A DNA stretch of 64,000 bases from Acidobacteriota bacterium (GCA_019239425.1 JAFAZX010000080.1:1-64000); one strand, 5' to 3'; shown: positions 26,476-35,185, numbered from the stretch's first letter. Numbers and translations are program-made. The notes: a model not told the origin generated them from the letters alone.

Positions 26476-26553
26476 GTGCAACGACGTATAACATACAGGA
26501 CGAATTTAAGGCCAGAGTTTTTTTGACTGACGGTTTAAGACGGAGATTGACTG

Positions 26554-27225
26554 ATGGCGACTCCCTTGAAGAAAAAGGCGGAGGACGCAGGCGACGAACT
26601 CTGCTACGACGCGGGCGCGGCCGTAAAGCATTTGGCGAAGGCCGACCCGGTGCTGGCCGGTTTGATGAAGCGCGCGGGGCCTTTCGCTCTGAGGACGCGC
26701 CACCTGCACAACCCCTTCGAGGCGCTGGCGCGCAACATCGTCTTCCAGCAGTTGCACGGGAGCGCGGCCGAGGCGATTCACAGGCGCTTCGTCGAACTGC
26801 TCGGTGGCGGAAGGCTGAAGCCGCAGGCCGTGCTCGAAGCTTCGGAGGAATCGATGCGCGGCGTCGGGCTGTCGGGCGCGAAGACGGCGGCCCTGAAAGA
26901 CCTCGCGGCGAAGACGCTCGACGGGACGGTGCCGACGCTCGCGCGCCTGAAGCGGATGGACGACGAAGAGATCGTCGAGCGTCTGACGAAGGTGCGCGGC
27001 ATCGGCCGCTGGACGGTGGAGATGCTTCTGATGTTCCGCCTCGGCCGGCCGGACGTGCTGCCCGTCGGCGACTTCGCCGTGCGCAAAGGTTTCATGGTCG
27101 CGTACGGCCTGGGCGAGATGCCGAAGCCGAAGGCGTTAGAGCTGCACGCCGAAGTCTGGCGCCCTTACAGGTCTGTGGCGAGCTGGTACATGTGGCGCGC
27201 GCTCGAACACCCCGGCCAGGGCTGA
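26554..27225 (+). CDS. DNA-3-methyladenine glycosylase II (AlkA-like, HhH-GPD)
   Basis: A 223-residue base-excision glycosylase that removes alkylated purines. The helix-hairpin-helix is VRGIGRWTVEMLLMF and the catalytic Asp is D173 in VLPVGDFAVRKG. FEALARNIVFQQLHGSAAEAI opens the HhH-GPD fold. It lacks the E. coli AlkA N-terminal beta domain, like many short bacterial versions. It is divergent from umuDC and shares the intergenic region with the candidate LexA site, so it may also be damage-inducible. Confidence 0.92.
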   Translation: MATPLKKKAEDAGDELCYDAGAAVKHLAKADPVLAGLMKRAGPFALRTRHLHNPFEALARNIVFQQLHGSAAEAIHRRFVELLGGGRLKPQAVLEASEESMRGVGLSGAKTAALKDLAAKTLDGTVPTLARLKRMDDEEIVERLTKVRGIGRWTVEMLLMFRLGRPDVLPVGDFAVRKGFMVAYGLGEMPKPKALELHAEVWRPYRSVASWYMWRALEHPGQG

Positions 27226-27299
27226 CGCGCGCGGTAGTCGCGCGGGCGCGGACGCGGTACACTTTAGCCCGCACACTCAAGCGACAGAGGCGGGCCGGG

Positions 27300-27563
27300 A
27301 TGCGCTGGGTAGACTTCGACGACTACGAGCACGAGGCGGGCGAGTGCCTGCGCGCGCCTTACGCGCACTACACGGAGCCGCGCTGGTGCGGCCACCCGCT
27401 CTGCATGTTCGAGTCGCGCGGCGGCGACCTCGAAGCCATCGAAGAGGGCCTGGCCGCGCACGGCTACGACCGGCACCAGGTCTCGCGCATGATCGAGAGC
27501 TACTACGTCCCGCTGGCCGAGCAGAGAGACGAGGAGCGTCTGCTCCGCGGCGGCGAGTCTTAA
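27300..27563 (+). CDS. hypothetical 87-residue protein
   Basis: A small reading frame beginning MRWVDFDDYEHEAGECL, behind AGAGGCGGG at usable spacing, and ending RDEERLLRGGES. It is acidic and contains three Cys (ECL, WCG, LCMF) and several Tyr/His but no motif I recognise. It sits between the AlkA-like and VOC genes on the same strand. The upstream part of this open frame overlaps alkA and is not coding. The orderly amino-acid composition favours a real gene. Confidence 0.5.
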   Translation: MRWVDFDDYEHEAGECLRAPYAHYTEPRWCGHPLCMFESRGGDLEAIEEGLAAHGYDRHQVSRMIESYYVPLAEQRDEERLLRGGES

Positions 27564-27597
27564 TCTCAAATCTGAAATCCTTGAGAGGAGTTAGAAG

Positions 27598-28023
27598 ATG
27601 GCTGACACGGACACGCTCTTTCACCTCGCGTTTCCCGTCCACGACCTCGCGGCGGCGCGCGACTTCTACGGCGGCGTGCTCGGCTGCCCCGAGGGGCGCA
27701 GCTCCGAGCACTGGATCGACTTCGACCTCTTCGGCCACCAGATCGTGGCGCACCTCGCGCCGGCGCGCGCGGGCGTCGAGGCTTCGAACCCCGTCGATAA
27801 TCACGACGTGCCCGTCCCGCACTTCGGCGTCATCCTCAGCCCCGCGCAGTTCGAAGAGCTGGCCGGGCGCGTGAAGGAGGCGGGCGTCAAGTTCGTCATC
27901 GAACCCTACATGCGTTTCAAGGGCGAGCCGGGCGAGCAGTCCACGATGTTCTTCCTCGACCCGAGCGGCAACGCGCTTGAGTTCAAGGCCTTCGCCGACC
28001 GCTCGCGCCTCTTCGCCAAGTAA
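27598..28023 (+). CDS. VOC (glyoxalase/dioxygenase superfamily) protein
   Basis: A 141-residue vicinal-oxygen-chelate protein with two beta-alpha-beta-beta-beta modules. HLAFPVHDLAAARDFYGGVL is the first metal-ligand strand, HFGVILSPAQFEELAGRVKE the second module, and STMFFLDPSGNALEFKAF carries the final Glu ligand. The substrate is unknown. GGAG at good distance precedes the ATG. The antibiotic-monooxygenase-like gene follows after 10 bases, so they are probably cotranscribed. Confidence 0.9.
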   Translation: MADTDTLFHLAFPVHDLAAARDFYGGVLGCPEGRSSEHWIDFDLFGHQIVAHLAPARAGVEASNPVDNHDVPVPHFGVILSPAQFEELAGRVKEAGVKFVIEPYMRFKGEPGEQSTMFFLDPSGNALEFKAFADRSRLFAK

Positions 28024-28033
28024 AGGACGAAAG

Positions 28034-28390
28034 ATGATTACGGTCGCCAACCGCATCTACGTGAAGCCGGAGTACGGCGAAGCCTTCGAAGCGCGCTTCC
28101 GCGAGCGCGCGGGGCTGGTGGACAAGATGCCCGGCTTCGTCTCGAACCTCGTGCTGCGGCCCGTCAACGAAGGAGACCCGTACGTCGTCTTCACCGTCTG
28201 GCGGAGCCGGCAGGACTTTCTCAACTGGGTGCGCTCCGACGAGTTCGTGCGCGGTCACGCGCAGTCGGGCACGCTCCCGCGCGAAGCCTTCGCGGGTGCG
28301 AACGTGCTTGAGCTGCACGAGGTCGTGCAGGACTCGGCGCGCCCGGAGCTTGAGCCCGAGCCGCCGGGCGGCCCGTTCAAGATGCACTGA
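28034..28390 (+). CDS. antibiotic biosynthesis monooxygenase (ABM) domain protein
   Basis: A 118-residue ferredoxin-like ABM-fold protein related to HmoA/IsdG heme-degrading enzymes. The start ATG 28034 follows AAAGGA; an in-frame upstream extension overlaps the VOC gene. NRIYVKPEYGEAFEARFRER, VDKMPGFVSNLVLRPVNEGD, YVVFTVWRSRQDFLNWVRSD and FVRGHAQSG match the family, including the His in the last segment. Whether it degrades heme or a quinone cannot be read from sequence. A heptad hairpin follows directly after its stop. Confidence 0.9.
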   Translation: MITVANRIYVKPEYGEAFEARFRERAGLVDKMPGFVSNLVLRPVNEGDPYVVFTVWRSRQDFLNWVRSDEFVRGHAQSGTLPREAFAGANVLELHEVVQDSARPELEPEPPGGPFKMH

Positions 28391-28473
28391 AGGGGTGTTG
28401 GGTGTTGGGTGCTGGGTGTTGGTTAAGAGCCTGTTCTTCCCTAACACCCAGAACCTAAACCCCAACACCCTTC
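28391..28473. repeat. GGGTGTT-family heptad hairpin, copy A
   Basis: Starts on the base after the ABM-gene stop codon. The left arm is a run of 7-bp units (GGGTGTT, GGGTGTT, GGGTGCT, GGGTGTT); the right arm is their inverted, diverged counterpart ending CCCAACACCCTT. The loop contains AAGAGCCTGTTCTT. Confidence 0.9.
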
Positions 28474-28499
28474 TTACCATAAGGAAGGACTGACGGAAG

Positions 28500-29504
28500 A
28501 TGGCGACACTCGTGACGGGCGGGGCCGGGTACATCGGCAGCGTGATGGTCGAGCAGTTGGCGGAGGCGGGCCGGGAGGTGGTCGTGCTCGACGACCTCTC
28601 GCGCGGGCACGCCGGGGCTTTGGAAGAGGGGGTGCCTTACTACGACGGGCAGATCGGCGACCGCGCGCTCGTCGGGCGCATCTGCCGCGAACACAGCGTT
28701 GACGCGTGCGTCCACTTCGCGGCGCTCGCCTACGTCGGGGAGTCCGTGACCGAGCCGAAGTTGTATTTCGAGAACAACGTCGCGCAGGGGTTGGGCCTGC
28801 TCGACGGCCTGATGTCGGCGGGCGTGAAGCGCTTCGTCTTCTCCTCGACCTGCGCGACCTACGGCGAGCCGGTGCGCGTGCCCATCGACGAGTCGCACCC
28901 GCAGGCGCCGGTCAACCCTTACGGCTGGTCGAAGCTCTTCATGGAGAAGATTCTCTCGTCGTACGACCACGCGTACGGCCTGCGCTTCGTCGCGCTGCGC
29001 TACTTCAACGCGGCGGGCGCGACCAGGCGGAAGGGCGAGCACCACGAGCCGGAGACACACCTCATCCCGAACGTGCTCGCGGCGGCGGCGGGGCGGCGGC
29101 CGCACGTCTCGGTCTTCGGCGACGACTACCCGACGCCGGACGGCACCTGCGTCCGCGACTACATACACATCACAGACCTCTGCACGGCGCACACGCTCGC
29201 GCTCGAACACCTGCGGCGCGGCGGCCGGTCGGAGTTCATCAACCTCGGCAACGGCCACGGCTATTCGGTCATGGAAGTGATCGAGACGGCGCGGCGGGTG
29301 ACGGGCCGAGACATCGAAGTGAGGATCGAGCCGGCGCGGCCCGGCGACCCGGCGCGTCTCGTCGCCGACGCGACGAAGGCGCGCGAGGTGCTCGGCTGGA
29401 AGACACAGTACCCGGAGCTCGAATCAATCGTCCGCACCGCCTGGGAGTGGCACGAGGCGCACCCCGAAGGCTACGGCGCGCAGGGGCAGGCGACCGCGGG
29501 CTGA
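28500..29504 (+). CDS. galE: UDP-glucose 4-epimerase
   Basis: A 334-residue extended SDR that interconverts UDP-glucose and UDP-galactose. The NAD site is LVTGGAGYIGSVM, followed by VVVLDDLSRGH and VHFAALAYVGESV. The active site has the Ser/Thr of FSSTCATYGEP and the YxxxK of NPYGWSKLFMEK. ALRYFNAAGAT and GTCVRDYIHITDL are diagnostic of GalE. Length is normal. AAGGAAGG precedes the ATG. It can supply UDP-galactose for surface glycans or convert galactose released by the carbohydrate locus. Confidence 0.95.
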   Translation: MATLVTGGAGYIGSVMVEQLAEAGREVVVLDDLSRGHAGALEEGVPYYDGQIGDRALVGRICREHSVDACVHFAALAYVGESVTEPKLYFENNVAQGLGLLDGLMSAGVKRFVFSSTCATYGEPVRVPIDESHPQAPVNPYGWSKLFMEKILSSYDHAYGLRFVALRYFNAAGATRRKGEHHEPETHLIPNVLAAAAGRRPHVSVFGDDYPTPDGTCVRDYIHITDLCTAHTLALEHLRRGGRSEFINLGNGHGYSVMEVIETARRVTGRDIEVRIEPARPGDPARLVADATKAREVLGWKTQYPELESIVRTAWEWHEAHPEGYGAQGQATAG

Positions 29505-29530
29505 ACTACTGAACAAGGAGGGTTGCACAC

Positions 29531-30010
29531 ATGTCAACGGCCACGGGCGGCGCGCGCGTGCACAGCGCGCCGTGGGAGTGCGTCCTGTCGAAAGAGGAGG
29601 AGGGCGAGTGCCGCGCGGGCGCGCGCCCCGCGTCAGACCAGGGGTACTTTGAAATCCTCTGCCTGTGCATGATCCAGGCCGGACTCAACTGGGCCTCCAT
29701 CCGCAAGCACTGGCCGAAGTACCGGGAGGGTTTTTACGGCTTCGAGATTGGCAGGCTCGCGCGCTCGACGGCGGACGAGTTGATGGCGCGCCCCGGCGTC
29801 ATCAAGAACGCGCGCAAGGTCGAGGCCGTCATCCACAACGCGAAGGAGTTCGGGCGCGTCGCCGCCGAGCACGGCTCCTTCGAAGCCTTCCTCGGAACGC
29901 TCAAAGACCTGCCCGAGCCCGAGCAGGTCAAGTCCCTCACCAGACGCTTCAAACAGGTCGGCCCCGAGACGGCCGACTACTTCCTGCACTCGGTCGGCTT
30001 CGCACAGTAG
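29531..30010 (+). CDS. DNA-3-methyladenine glycosylase I (Tag)-like protein, divergent
   Basis: A 159-residue Tag-family protein, shorter than E. coli Tag (187). YFEILCLCMIQAGLNWASI aligns with the Tag segment around FEMICLEGQQAGLSW, but the base-recognition Glu (E38 in E. coli) is Cys here. The YHDxEWG motif is missing and the C-terminal His/Cys zinc ligands are absent (the protein ends LHSVGFAQ). The helical core KNARKVEAVIHNAKEF and the VGPETADYF region are kept. It may act on a different lesion or be inactive. The stop codon lies inside a GTAGGCA repeat. Confidence 0.75.
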   Translation: MSTATGGARVHSAPWECVLSKEEEGECRAGARPASDQGYFEILCLCMIQAGLNWASIRKHWPKYREGFYGFEIGRLARSTADELMARPGVIKNARKVEAVIHNAKEFGRVAAEHGSFEAFLGTLKDLPEPEQVKSLTRRFKQVGPETADYFLHSVGFAQ

Positions 30011-30207
30011 GCAGTAGGCGATGTTGACGTGTGGGCCGAATAGCGGGATAGGATTTCACCACAGAGACACAGAGGCACAGCTTAGGGCCAATAGCTCAAC
30101 AAGCGGTACCTCTGTGTCTCTGTGGTGAATCTCTCTCGGCGACTCGCGTCTGCGAATAACAACAGGCCGTTTTCCTATCCGAACTGCCTACTGCCATCTG
30201 CCTACTG
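30005..30207. repeat. GTAGGCA heptad inverted repeat enclosing CACAGAG hairpin copy 3
   Basis: Outer arms: CAGTAGGCAGTAGGC (30005-30019, containing the Tag-like gene's TAG stop) and the inverse within 30183-30207. A middle pair (GGGATAGGA near 30045 and TCCTATCC at 30173-30180) lies inside them. Innermost is a copy of the CACAGAG hairpin. The families are therefore nested concentrically. Confidence 0.85.
30055..30129. repeat. CACAGAG-family hairpin, copy 3
   Basis: Arms begin TTCACCACAGAGACACAGAG and end with the inverse CTCTGTGTCTCTGTGGTGAA. The inner part of the right arm has decayed (CGGTACCTC where others have CTGTGCCTC). It lies 44 bases after the Tag-like stop, inside the GTAGGCA inverted repeat. 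Confidence 0.93.
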
Positions 30208-30419
30208 ATTCCTTCTTGATGAAGAGCGCGGGGCGGGCTACACTGTGCCTCCCCCCGCGCCGGTGTCTTGCGGCTTGCCCTTGTACGGCCGCTCTCGTTG
30301 TAAAAATCTGAGCTTCTTCTTGCCCCGGTTCTGAATCTCTCACCTACGCCGGCCGTGCGCGCGGGCCCTCGCGCGCGGGGCCGCCTGTTGCCCGAACCCC
30401 GACAGAAGGAGAATCCTTG
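30208..30419 (+). other. intergenic region before the nuclease gene
   Basis: Together with the nested repeat this makes a 409-base gap without a gene. This part contains the nuclease ribosome-binding site (AAGGAG, 30404-30411 region) and a GC-rich stretch of alternating CG dinucleotides (GCGCGCGGGC near 30357-30367). I see no clear promoter or terminator. Confidence 0.5.
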
Positions 30420-31724
30420 ATGAGAACACCCTTCAGGCGTGCCGCGCTTGTGTGCGCGGCGGCGCTCGTGCTCGCCGCCCTGCTGCTCCCCCTCGCGCCC
30501 GCCACGAGCGCGCGCCGCCAATCATCGACCGAAGACTTCGAGAGCGGCACCAAGACCGCCTACGCCGCCGCCGCGGTCTTCCTCTCCACCGGCTGGTGGT
30601 ATCTGGACGACGCGCTCATCGGCAACCTCTCGACCGACCGCAAGACCGGCGCGCAGTCGGCACGCATCCGCAACGTCGGCCAACTCAACACGCAGTTCGA
30701 CTACGCCTCGGCCGGCACCGTCACCGTCCAGCACGCGGTCTTCGGCACCGACGGCTCCTCGACCTGGGAGCTCTGGGTCTCGACCAACGGCGGCTCGACC
30801 TACTCGAAGGTCGGCTCGACCGTCACGACCTCTTCGACGACGCTCGCGACCGCGTCCTTCACCGTCAACTCGGCCGGCGCGGTGCGCCTCTCGATACGCA
30901 AGACGGGCGGCGGCGCCAACCGCATCAACATCGACAACGTCACCGTCAACCCTTACTCCGCGCCGCCGCCGACGAGCGTCCACCTGACGATGGGCAACCC
31001 CTCGAACGCCGTCGTGGACGTGAACCAGCCCGCGAACTACCTGCTCGACAAGCCGCAGTACGCGGTCTCTTACAACCGCGACAAGGGAAGGCCGAACTGG
31101 GTGAGCTGGCACCTCGCTTCGTCCTGGCTCGGCTCGACGCCGCGGCAGGACGACTTCCGCAACGACACGACTTTGCCCGCGGGCTGGTATCAGGTGCAGG
31201 CGACTGACTACTCCGGCTCGGGCTTCGACCGCGGCCACCATTGTCCTTCGGCCGACCGCACGCTGACCGTGGCCGACAACTCCTCGACCTTCCTGATGAC
31301 GAACATGATGCCGCAGTCGCCCGACAACAATCAGGGGCCGTGGGCCAACATGGAGAACTACCTGCGGACTTTGGTCAGTTCGGGGAACGAGCTGTACATC
31401 GTCATGGGCGGGTCGGGTTCGGGCGGGACTGGCTCGAACGGCGGGACGACCCTCACGGTTGCGAACGGCCACGTCGCGGTGCCCGCGCAGGTGTGGAAGG
31501 TCGTCATCGTGCTGCCCTCGGGGACGAACGACGTGTCGCGCGTGACGACCTCGACGCGGACGATTGCCGTCATCATGCCCAACACGCAGGGCATCCGCAC
31601 GGCCGACTGGAAGACCTACCGCGTCAGCGTCGATCAGGTCGAGTCGCTGACCGGCTACGACTTCTTCTCCAACGTCCCGACCTCGATCCAGAGCGTCATC
31701 GAGTCGACAGTGGACAATCAGTGA
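30420..31724 (+). CDS. secreted DNA/RNA non-specific endonuclease (NUC1 family)
   Basis: A 434-residue exported nuclease. Signal peptide: FRRAALVCAAALVLAALLLP. Residues about 40-180 form a beta-sandwich of MAM/anchor type (DFESGTKTAY, WYLDDALIGNLSTDRKTGAQ, ARIRNVG) that may bind a surface or ligand. The catalytic domain follows: RPNWVSWHLASSWLG, then the active-site SGFDRGHHCPSADRT with the catalytic His, and MMPQSPDNNQGPWANMENYL with the Mg-binding Asn. Such enzymes degrade extracellular DNA and RNA for nutrients or biofilm turnover. ATG 30420 is preferred to the overlapping TTG 30417. Confidence 0.92.
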   Translation: MRTPFRRAALVCAAALVLAALLLPLAPATSARRQSSTEDFESGTKTAYAAAAVFLSTGWWYLDDALIGNLSTDRKTGAQSARIRNVGQLNTQFDYASAGTVTVQHAVFGTDGSSTWELWVSTNGGSTYSKVGSTVTTSSTTLATASFTVNSAGAVRLSIRKTGGGANRINIDNVTVNPYSAPPPTSVHLTMGNPSNAVVDVNQPANYLLDKPQYAVSYNRDKGRPNWVSWHLASSWLGSTPRQDDFRNDTTLPAGWYQVQATDYSGSGFDRGHHCPSADRTLTVADNSSTFLMTNMMPQSPDNNQGPWANMENYLRTLVSSGNELYIVMGGSGSGGTGSNGGTTLTVANGHVAVPAQVWKVVIVLPSGTNDVSRVTTSTRTIAVIMPNTQGIRTADWKTYRVSVDQVESLTGYDFFSNVPTSIQSVIESTVDNQ

Positions 31725-31725
31725 A

Positions 31726-31799
31726 TTAACCACAGAGACACAGAGGCACGGCTTGGGGCTTGGTTGCTCCGAGCCGTGCCTCTGTGTCTCTGTGGTGAA
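31726..31799. repeat. CACAGAG-family hairpin, copy 4
   Basis: Begins one base after the nuclease stop and ends six bases before the stop of the convergent cytochrome gene. It carries the CACGGCT/AGCCGTG compensatory variant also seen in copy 1. Confidence 0.95.
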
Positions 31800-31805
31800 A
31801 AACCT

Positions 31806-33095
31806 TCAGCGGAGTCGGCCGAGCAGCCACGACTTGAAGATGCCGGGGTGCTTCGCGTCGGCGTCGAAGTACTCCTGCACCAGCCGCTCGTACAGCTCGC
31901 GGCGCGCGTCTTCGGGTAGCTCGTGGCCGCGCGGCATCTGGCCGCCCTCGACGTACGAGCTGATGAGCGTGCTGTCCATCGGCCAGTTGAGCGGGCCGAG
32001 GTAGTCCGCGCGGTGGCAGGCCGCGCACGTCATCGCCCCTGCGACCTGCGAATCGCGGAAGCCCGAGCCGAAGCGCGCCACGCGGTCGGCCGCGGTCGAA
32101 GCGCCGAGCCCCGGCCCGAACTTCGAGGCGTCCAGGTAGCCGCCGAAGCGCGGCGTGCCGTAGCCGCGGAAGCGTCGGTTGACCTCCTCGACCGCCCCGT
32201 GCTCGTCCACGCTCACGCTGCCCGCTTCGGGGAAGATCGGCAGCACGCCGCTCTTGTGACACTGCACGCAGTTGTCGTCGCCCTCACCCAACTCCCAGCG
32301 CCCCTCGATGGGGATCGAGCCGTCGCGCCTGTAAGTCCTGTAGTAGTCCTTGAAGTAGACGTCCGAAGTCCCGTCGGCGCGCGCCAGCGAAGCGACGACC
32401 GAGACGTTGCGCGTGCGCACGCGCACCCGCGGGTCTGTGACGCCGAACTGCACCCAGCGCTCTGGGACGCCCCGCGCCGCGTCGCCGGGGACGACGACGA
32501 GCAGCCGCCGGAAGCTCTCCGTGTTGTCGGGCGTGCCGAGGTGGCGCGAGGTGTAGCTGAAGAAGACGAGCTGTTCCGCGGGGGCGCGCTGCTCGTTGAG
32601 CCGGCGCAGGTAAGCCTTCGCGCGCGGGAGCGTCTCCGTGCGGCTCGCGGCGCGCACGAAGCCGCGCTCTGTGAGGAAGTCCGGAATTTCGACGTGGGCG
32701 CGCGTCTCTTCGAAGTACTGCTTGTCCGGGACTCTGAACCCGAGTTCGTGGTCGGGGAGCACGGCGGGCGCGGCGGCCTCGACGTAGTCGAAGAACTCCC
32801 GGTGGCGCTCGACGAAGCTGGCGTCCTGCCTGAGCCCGCAGCGCTCGACGGTGCCCGCGAGCCGGCCGAGCAGGCGCGTGTAGGCGGGTTCCGCCTCGTC
32901 GCGCTCGTAGGCCGCGCGCGCGGCACGCACGAGCGCGTCCACGCTCGAAGCGACCCACTCGTCCGCGTGCGACCTCACGCGCGCGCAGCCCGCCGCCGCG
33001 GGGCGCCGCGCGGCCGAAGCGGCGCGCAGCGCGGCGAAGCAGGCGAGCACACAGGCCAGCAGGCACGGCACGAGTGCGCCCGGACGGAGCTTCAT
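31806..33095 (-). CDS. secreted diheme c-type cytochrome-like protein
   Basis: A 429-residue protein. ATG 33095 follows CCGGAGG at eight bases and gives a signal peptide (ALVPCLLACVLACFAALRAA). Two heme-attachment motifs occur in the C-terminal half: CVQCHKSG and CAACHRAD, so it should bind two c-type hemes in the periplasm or at the surface. The N-terminal 200 residues are helical with several conserved-looking Arg/Glu positions and no recognised domain. The redox partner is unknown. It converges on the nuclease gene across hairpin copy 4. Confidence 0.82.
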   Translation of the reverse strand: MKLRPGALVPCLLACVLACFAALRAASAARRPAAAGCARVRSHADEWVASSVDALVRAARAAYERDEAEPAYTRLLGRLAGTVERCGLRQDASFVERHREFFDYVEAAAPAVLPDHELGFRVPDKQYFEETRAHVEIPDFLTERGFVRAASRTETLPRAKAYLRRLNEQRAPAEQLVFFSYTSRHLGTPDNTESFRRLLVVVPGDAARGVPERWVQFGVTDPRVRVRTRNVSVVASLARADGTSDVYFKDYYRTYRRDGSIPIEGRWELGEGDDNCVQCHKSGVLPIFPEAGSVSVDEHGAVEEVNRRFRGYGTPRFGGYLDASKFGPGLGASTAADRVARFGSGFRDSQVAGAMTCAACHRADYLGPLNWPMDSTLISSYVEGGQMPRGHELPEDARRELYERLVQEYFDADAKHPGIFKSWLLGRLR

Positions 33096-33221
33096 CTCTA
33101 TACCTCCGGCTTCCAGCTTTATGGGCGGCGGGGCGGAACGCCGCGGCGAGAGCAACCCCTTGCAGCTTCAGGGCAGGGCGACGCGGAACTGTGTACCAGA
33201 CAAAGCGCGCGGGAGGCAAGA

Positions 33222-33306
<85 letters not shown>

Positions 33307-33308
33307 AT

Positions 33309-35159
33309 TTAGTAGCTTTCATTGAGGCGGTACGCGACGAGGCGGTCGTTCTTCGAGACGTAGAGGAGGCCGGCAGCTTCGTCGCTGACGAAGCGCTCGT
33401 CCGGGTCTGAGAGGCGCACCTCGCGCGAGGCGCGGCCCGTCTCCACGTCCACGCCGACGAGTCCGCGCCCGCCGCCGTTCAAGGAGCTGTAGAAGTACAT
33501 CCAGCGGCCTCTCAAAGCGGCGAGACGGCGCGTGCGCATCAGGAAGCGCGACAGGCGCGAGAGCTGGCTCGCGGGGTCGAGACGGTCGAGCAGTCGGTCA
33601 GATATGTCGCCGCCCGAAGGCGTCGAGACGCGCGGCCTCACGTTCACGCTCGTCGAAGCGCCGCCGCGCCTCAGCCTGGACAGAGCGCCGTAGGTCGAGA
33701 GCCTTTCGGCCGCGTACTGCCGCGCGTAAGAGCGCGTGTAGTCCGACGCGAGGCTCGTCAGATCCGCGAGCGTCACGTGCGCCGCCAGCCCCGAAGAGCG
33801 CAGACTTGCCAGCGCGCCCGCGATGCGCGCCCCGCGGAAGACGGTCGAGGCCGCGCCGCCGTAACGAAAATAGAGAGACGCCGCGCGCGCCGCGACCGCC
33901 GCCACGGTTCTCAGCAGCCCGCGCCCCGGAGGCTCGTGCCGCTCGCGCCAGAGCGGCGTCGCCGTGTTGCCGTCGAACGCGGCCAGCTCGTTCTTGCCGC
34001 CGAGCACAAGCTCGCCCCGCTCGTTCAGCAGCAGGAAGGCGGCGGCCTCGACTCCGTGCGAGACCTTCAGACGCCGCTTGCCCGTCGCGGCGTCGAGCAG
34101 GATGAGGTCGTCGCGGTCGGCGACGGCCACCGTGCCCGCGTTCGGCAGCGCGAAGTTCGTCAAGCCCTTGTCCGCGCCCTTGAAGCGCCACAGCGTCTTG
34201 CCGTTCGAGGGGTCGACGGCGCTCACGCCGTAAGGGCCGCGCGCCACCGTCTCGCCGTCTTCGAGCCGCGTGAACTGCCCGCCCGTCCTCACGTAAAGGG
34301 TTCTGTTCGCGAGCACCATCTCCGGCGTCATCCCGAGGTCTTTCGACTCCCAGGCCGTCTCGCCGTCCGAGCGCGAGACGGCGCGCACGCGGCCGCGCCC
34401 CGAGATGTAGACGTAGCCCTCGTCCGCCAGAGGGTCTGACTCCGTGAGCGCCAGCCCGTCCTCGTTGACCTTGAACTTCTCGCGGCGGCGCTCCTTGCCC
34501 GTCCGCGCGTCGAGCGAGGTCAGACCTTCGTAGAAGAGGTAGAGGCGGCCGTCGAGGAACGCGGGCGGCCGGTAGTTGTCGAGCGTGTAGGGCACCTCCT
34601 TGTCTCTGTCCTCGCCCCACGCGACCGGCATCATCTCGACTTCGCTCTCAAGCTCGCGCTTCCAAAGCTCGTCGCCCGTCGCGAGGTCGAAGACGTGCAG
34701 CTCCGGCTTCCGCCTGAAGCCCTCGCGCGGCTTCGACTTCGCGTCGCGCACGAAGACCGCCGCGAGCAGGCCCGCCGAAGGTTCGAACGCCGTCTGCATC
34801 ACCGCGCCGCGCACCTTGTCGCTGCGCCAGAGCGCGTCGCCCGTCACGAGGTCGAGCGCTTCGAGCCGCGTCTTGCTCCCGCTCTCAAGCGTGACGAGCA
34901 GCACGTCCGTCCCCGGCACGGCGGCCACGTCCGTCTCGTCGAGTCGCGCGTCCTTGTGCCGCCACAGCACGTCGCCCGTCTCGGCTTCGAGGCCGTAGAG
35001 GGACTTCTCGGTGCCGACGACGAGCACGCCCACGTCGGTCGATTGGTAGAAGCGCACGCCCCCGTCGAGCTTCGTAGACCAGGGCTCGCCCGCCTCCGCC
35101 AACACGGGGCAGAGGGCGAGAAGGAGAACGACTAACAAGACTCGCATGGTATTACTCAT
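33309..35159 (-). CDS. PQQ-like beta-propeller protein
   Basis: A 616-residue exported protein (start ATG 35159; ATG 35147 is an alternative), with signal peptide RVLLVVLLLALCPVLAEAG. At least six blades carry the PQQ/quinoprotein-type repeat ending in DVLWRHKD, DALWRSDK, DELWKREL, ETAWESKD, KTLWRFKG and TPLWRERH, so residues about 40-420 are a beta-propeller. The C-terminal 190 residues are helical and Arg/Ser-rich, then a last blade-like segment (GVDVETGRASREV) follows. No catalytic role can be assigned; it may be an envelope scaffold or a PQQ-independent binding protein. Confidence 0.8.
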   Translation of the reverse strand: MSNTMRVLLVVLLLALCPVLAEAGEPWSTKLDGGVRFYQSTDVGVLVVGTEKSLYGLEAETGDVLWRHKDARLDETDVAAVPGTDVLLVTLESGSKTRLEALDLVTGDALWRSDKVRGAVMQTAFEPSAGLLAAVFVRDAKSKPREGFRRKPELHVFDLATGDELWKRELESEVEMMPVAWGEDRDKEVPYTLDNYRPPAFLDGRLYLFYEGLTSLDARTGKERRREKFKVNEDGLALTESDPLADEGYVYISGRGRVRAVSRSDGETAWESKDLGMTPEMVLANRTLYVRTGGQFTRLEDGETVARGPYGVSAVDPSNGKTLWRFKGADKGLTNFALPNAGTVAVADRDDLILLDAATGKRRLKVSHGVEAAAFLLLNERGELVLGGKNELAAFDGNTATPLWRERHEPPGRGLLRTVAAVAARAASLYFRYGGAASTVFRGARIAGALASLRSSGLAAHVTLADLTSLASDYTRSYARQYAAERLSTYGALSRLRRGGASTSVNVRPRVSTPSGGDISDRLLDRLDPASQLSRLSRFLMRTRRLAALRGRWMYFYSSLNGGGRGLVGVDVETGRASREVRLSDPDERFVSDEAAGLLYVSKNDRLVAYRLNESY

Positions 35160-35185
35160 ATGAAGAACCCGACGACTTTCAAGAA

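Noticed and set aside
26433..26481. UmuC read as a 588-residue protein starting near 26481
   Set aside because: The upstream part overlaps umuD in another frame and has no family similarity; GTG 25980 gives the normal UmuC N-terminus and length.
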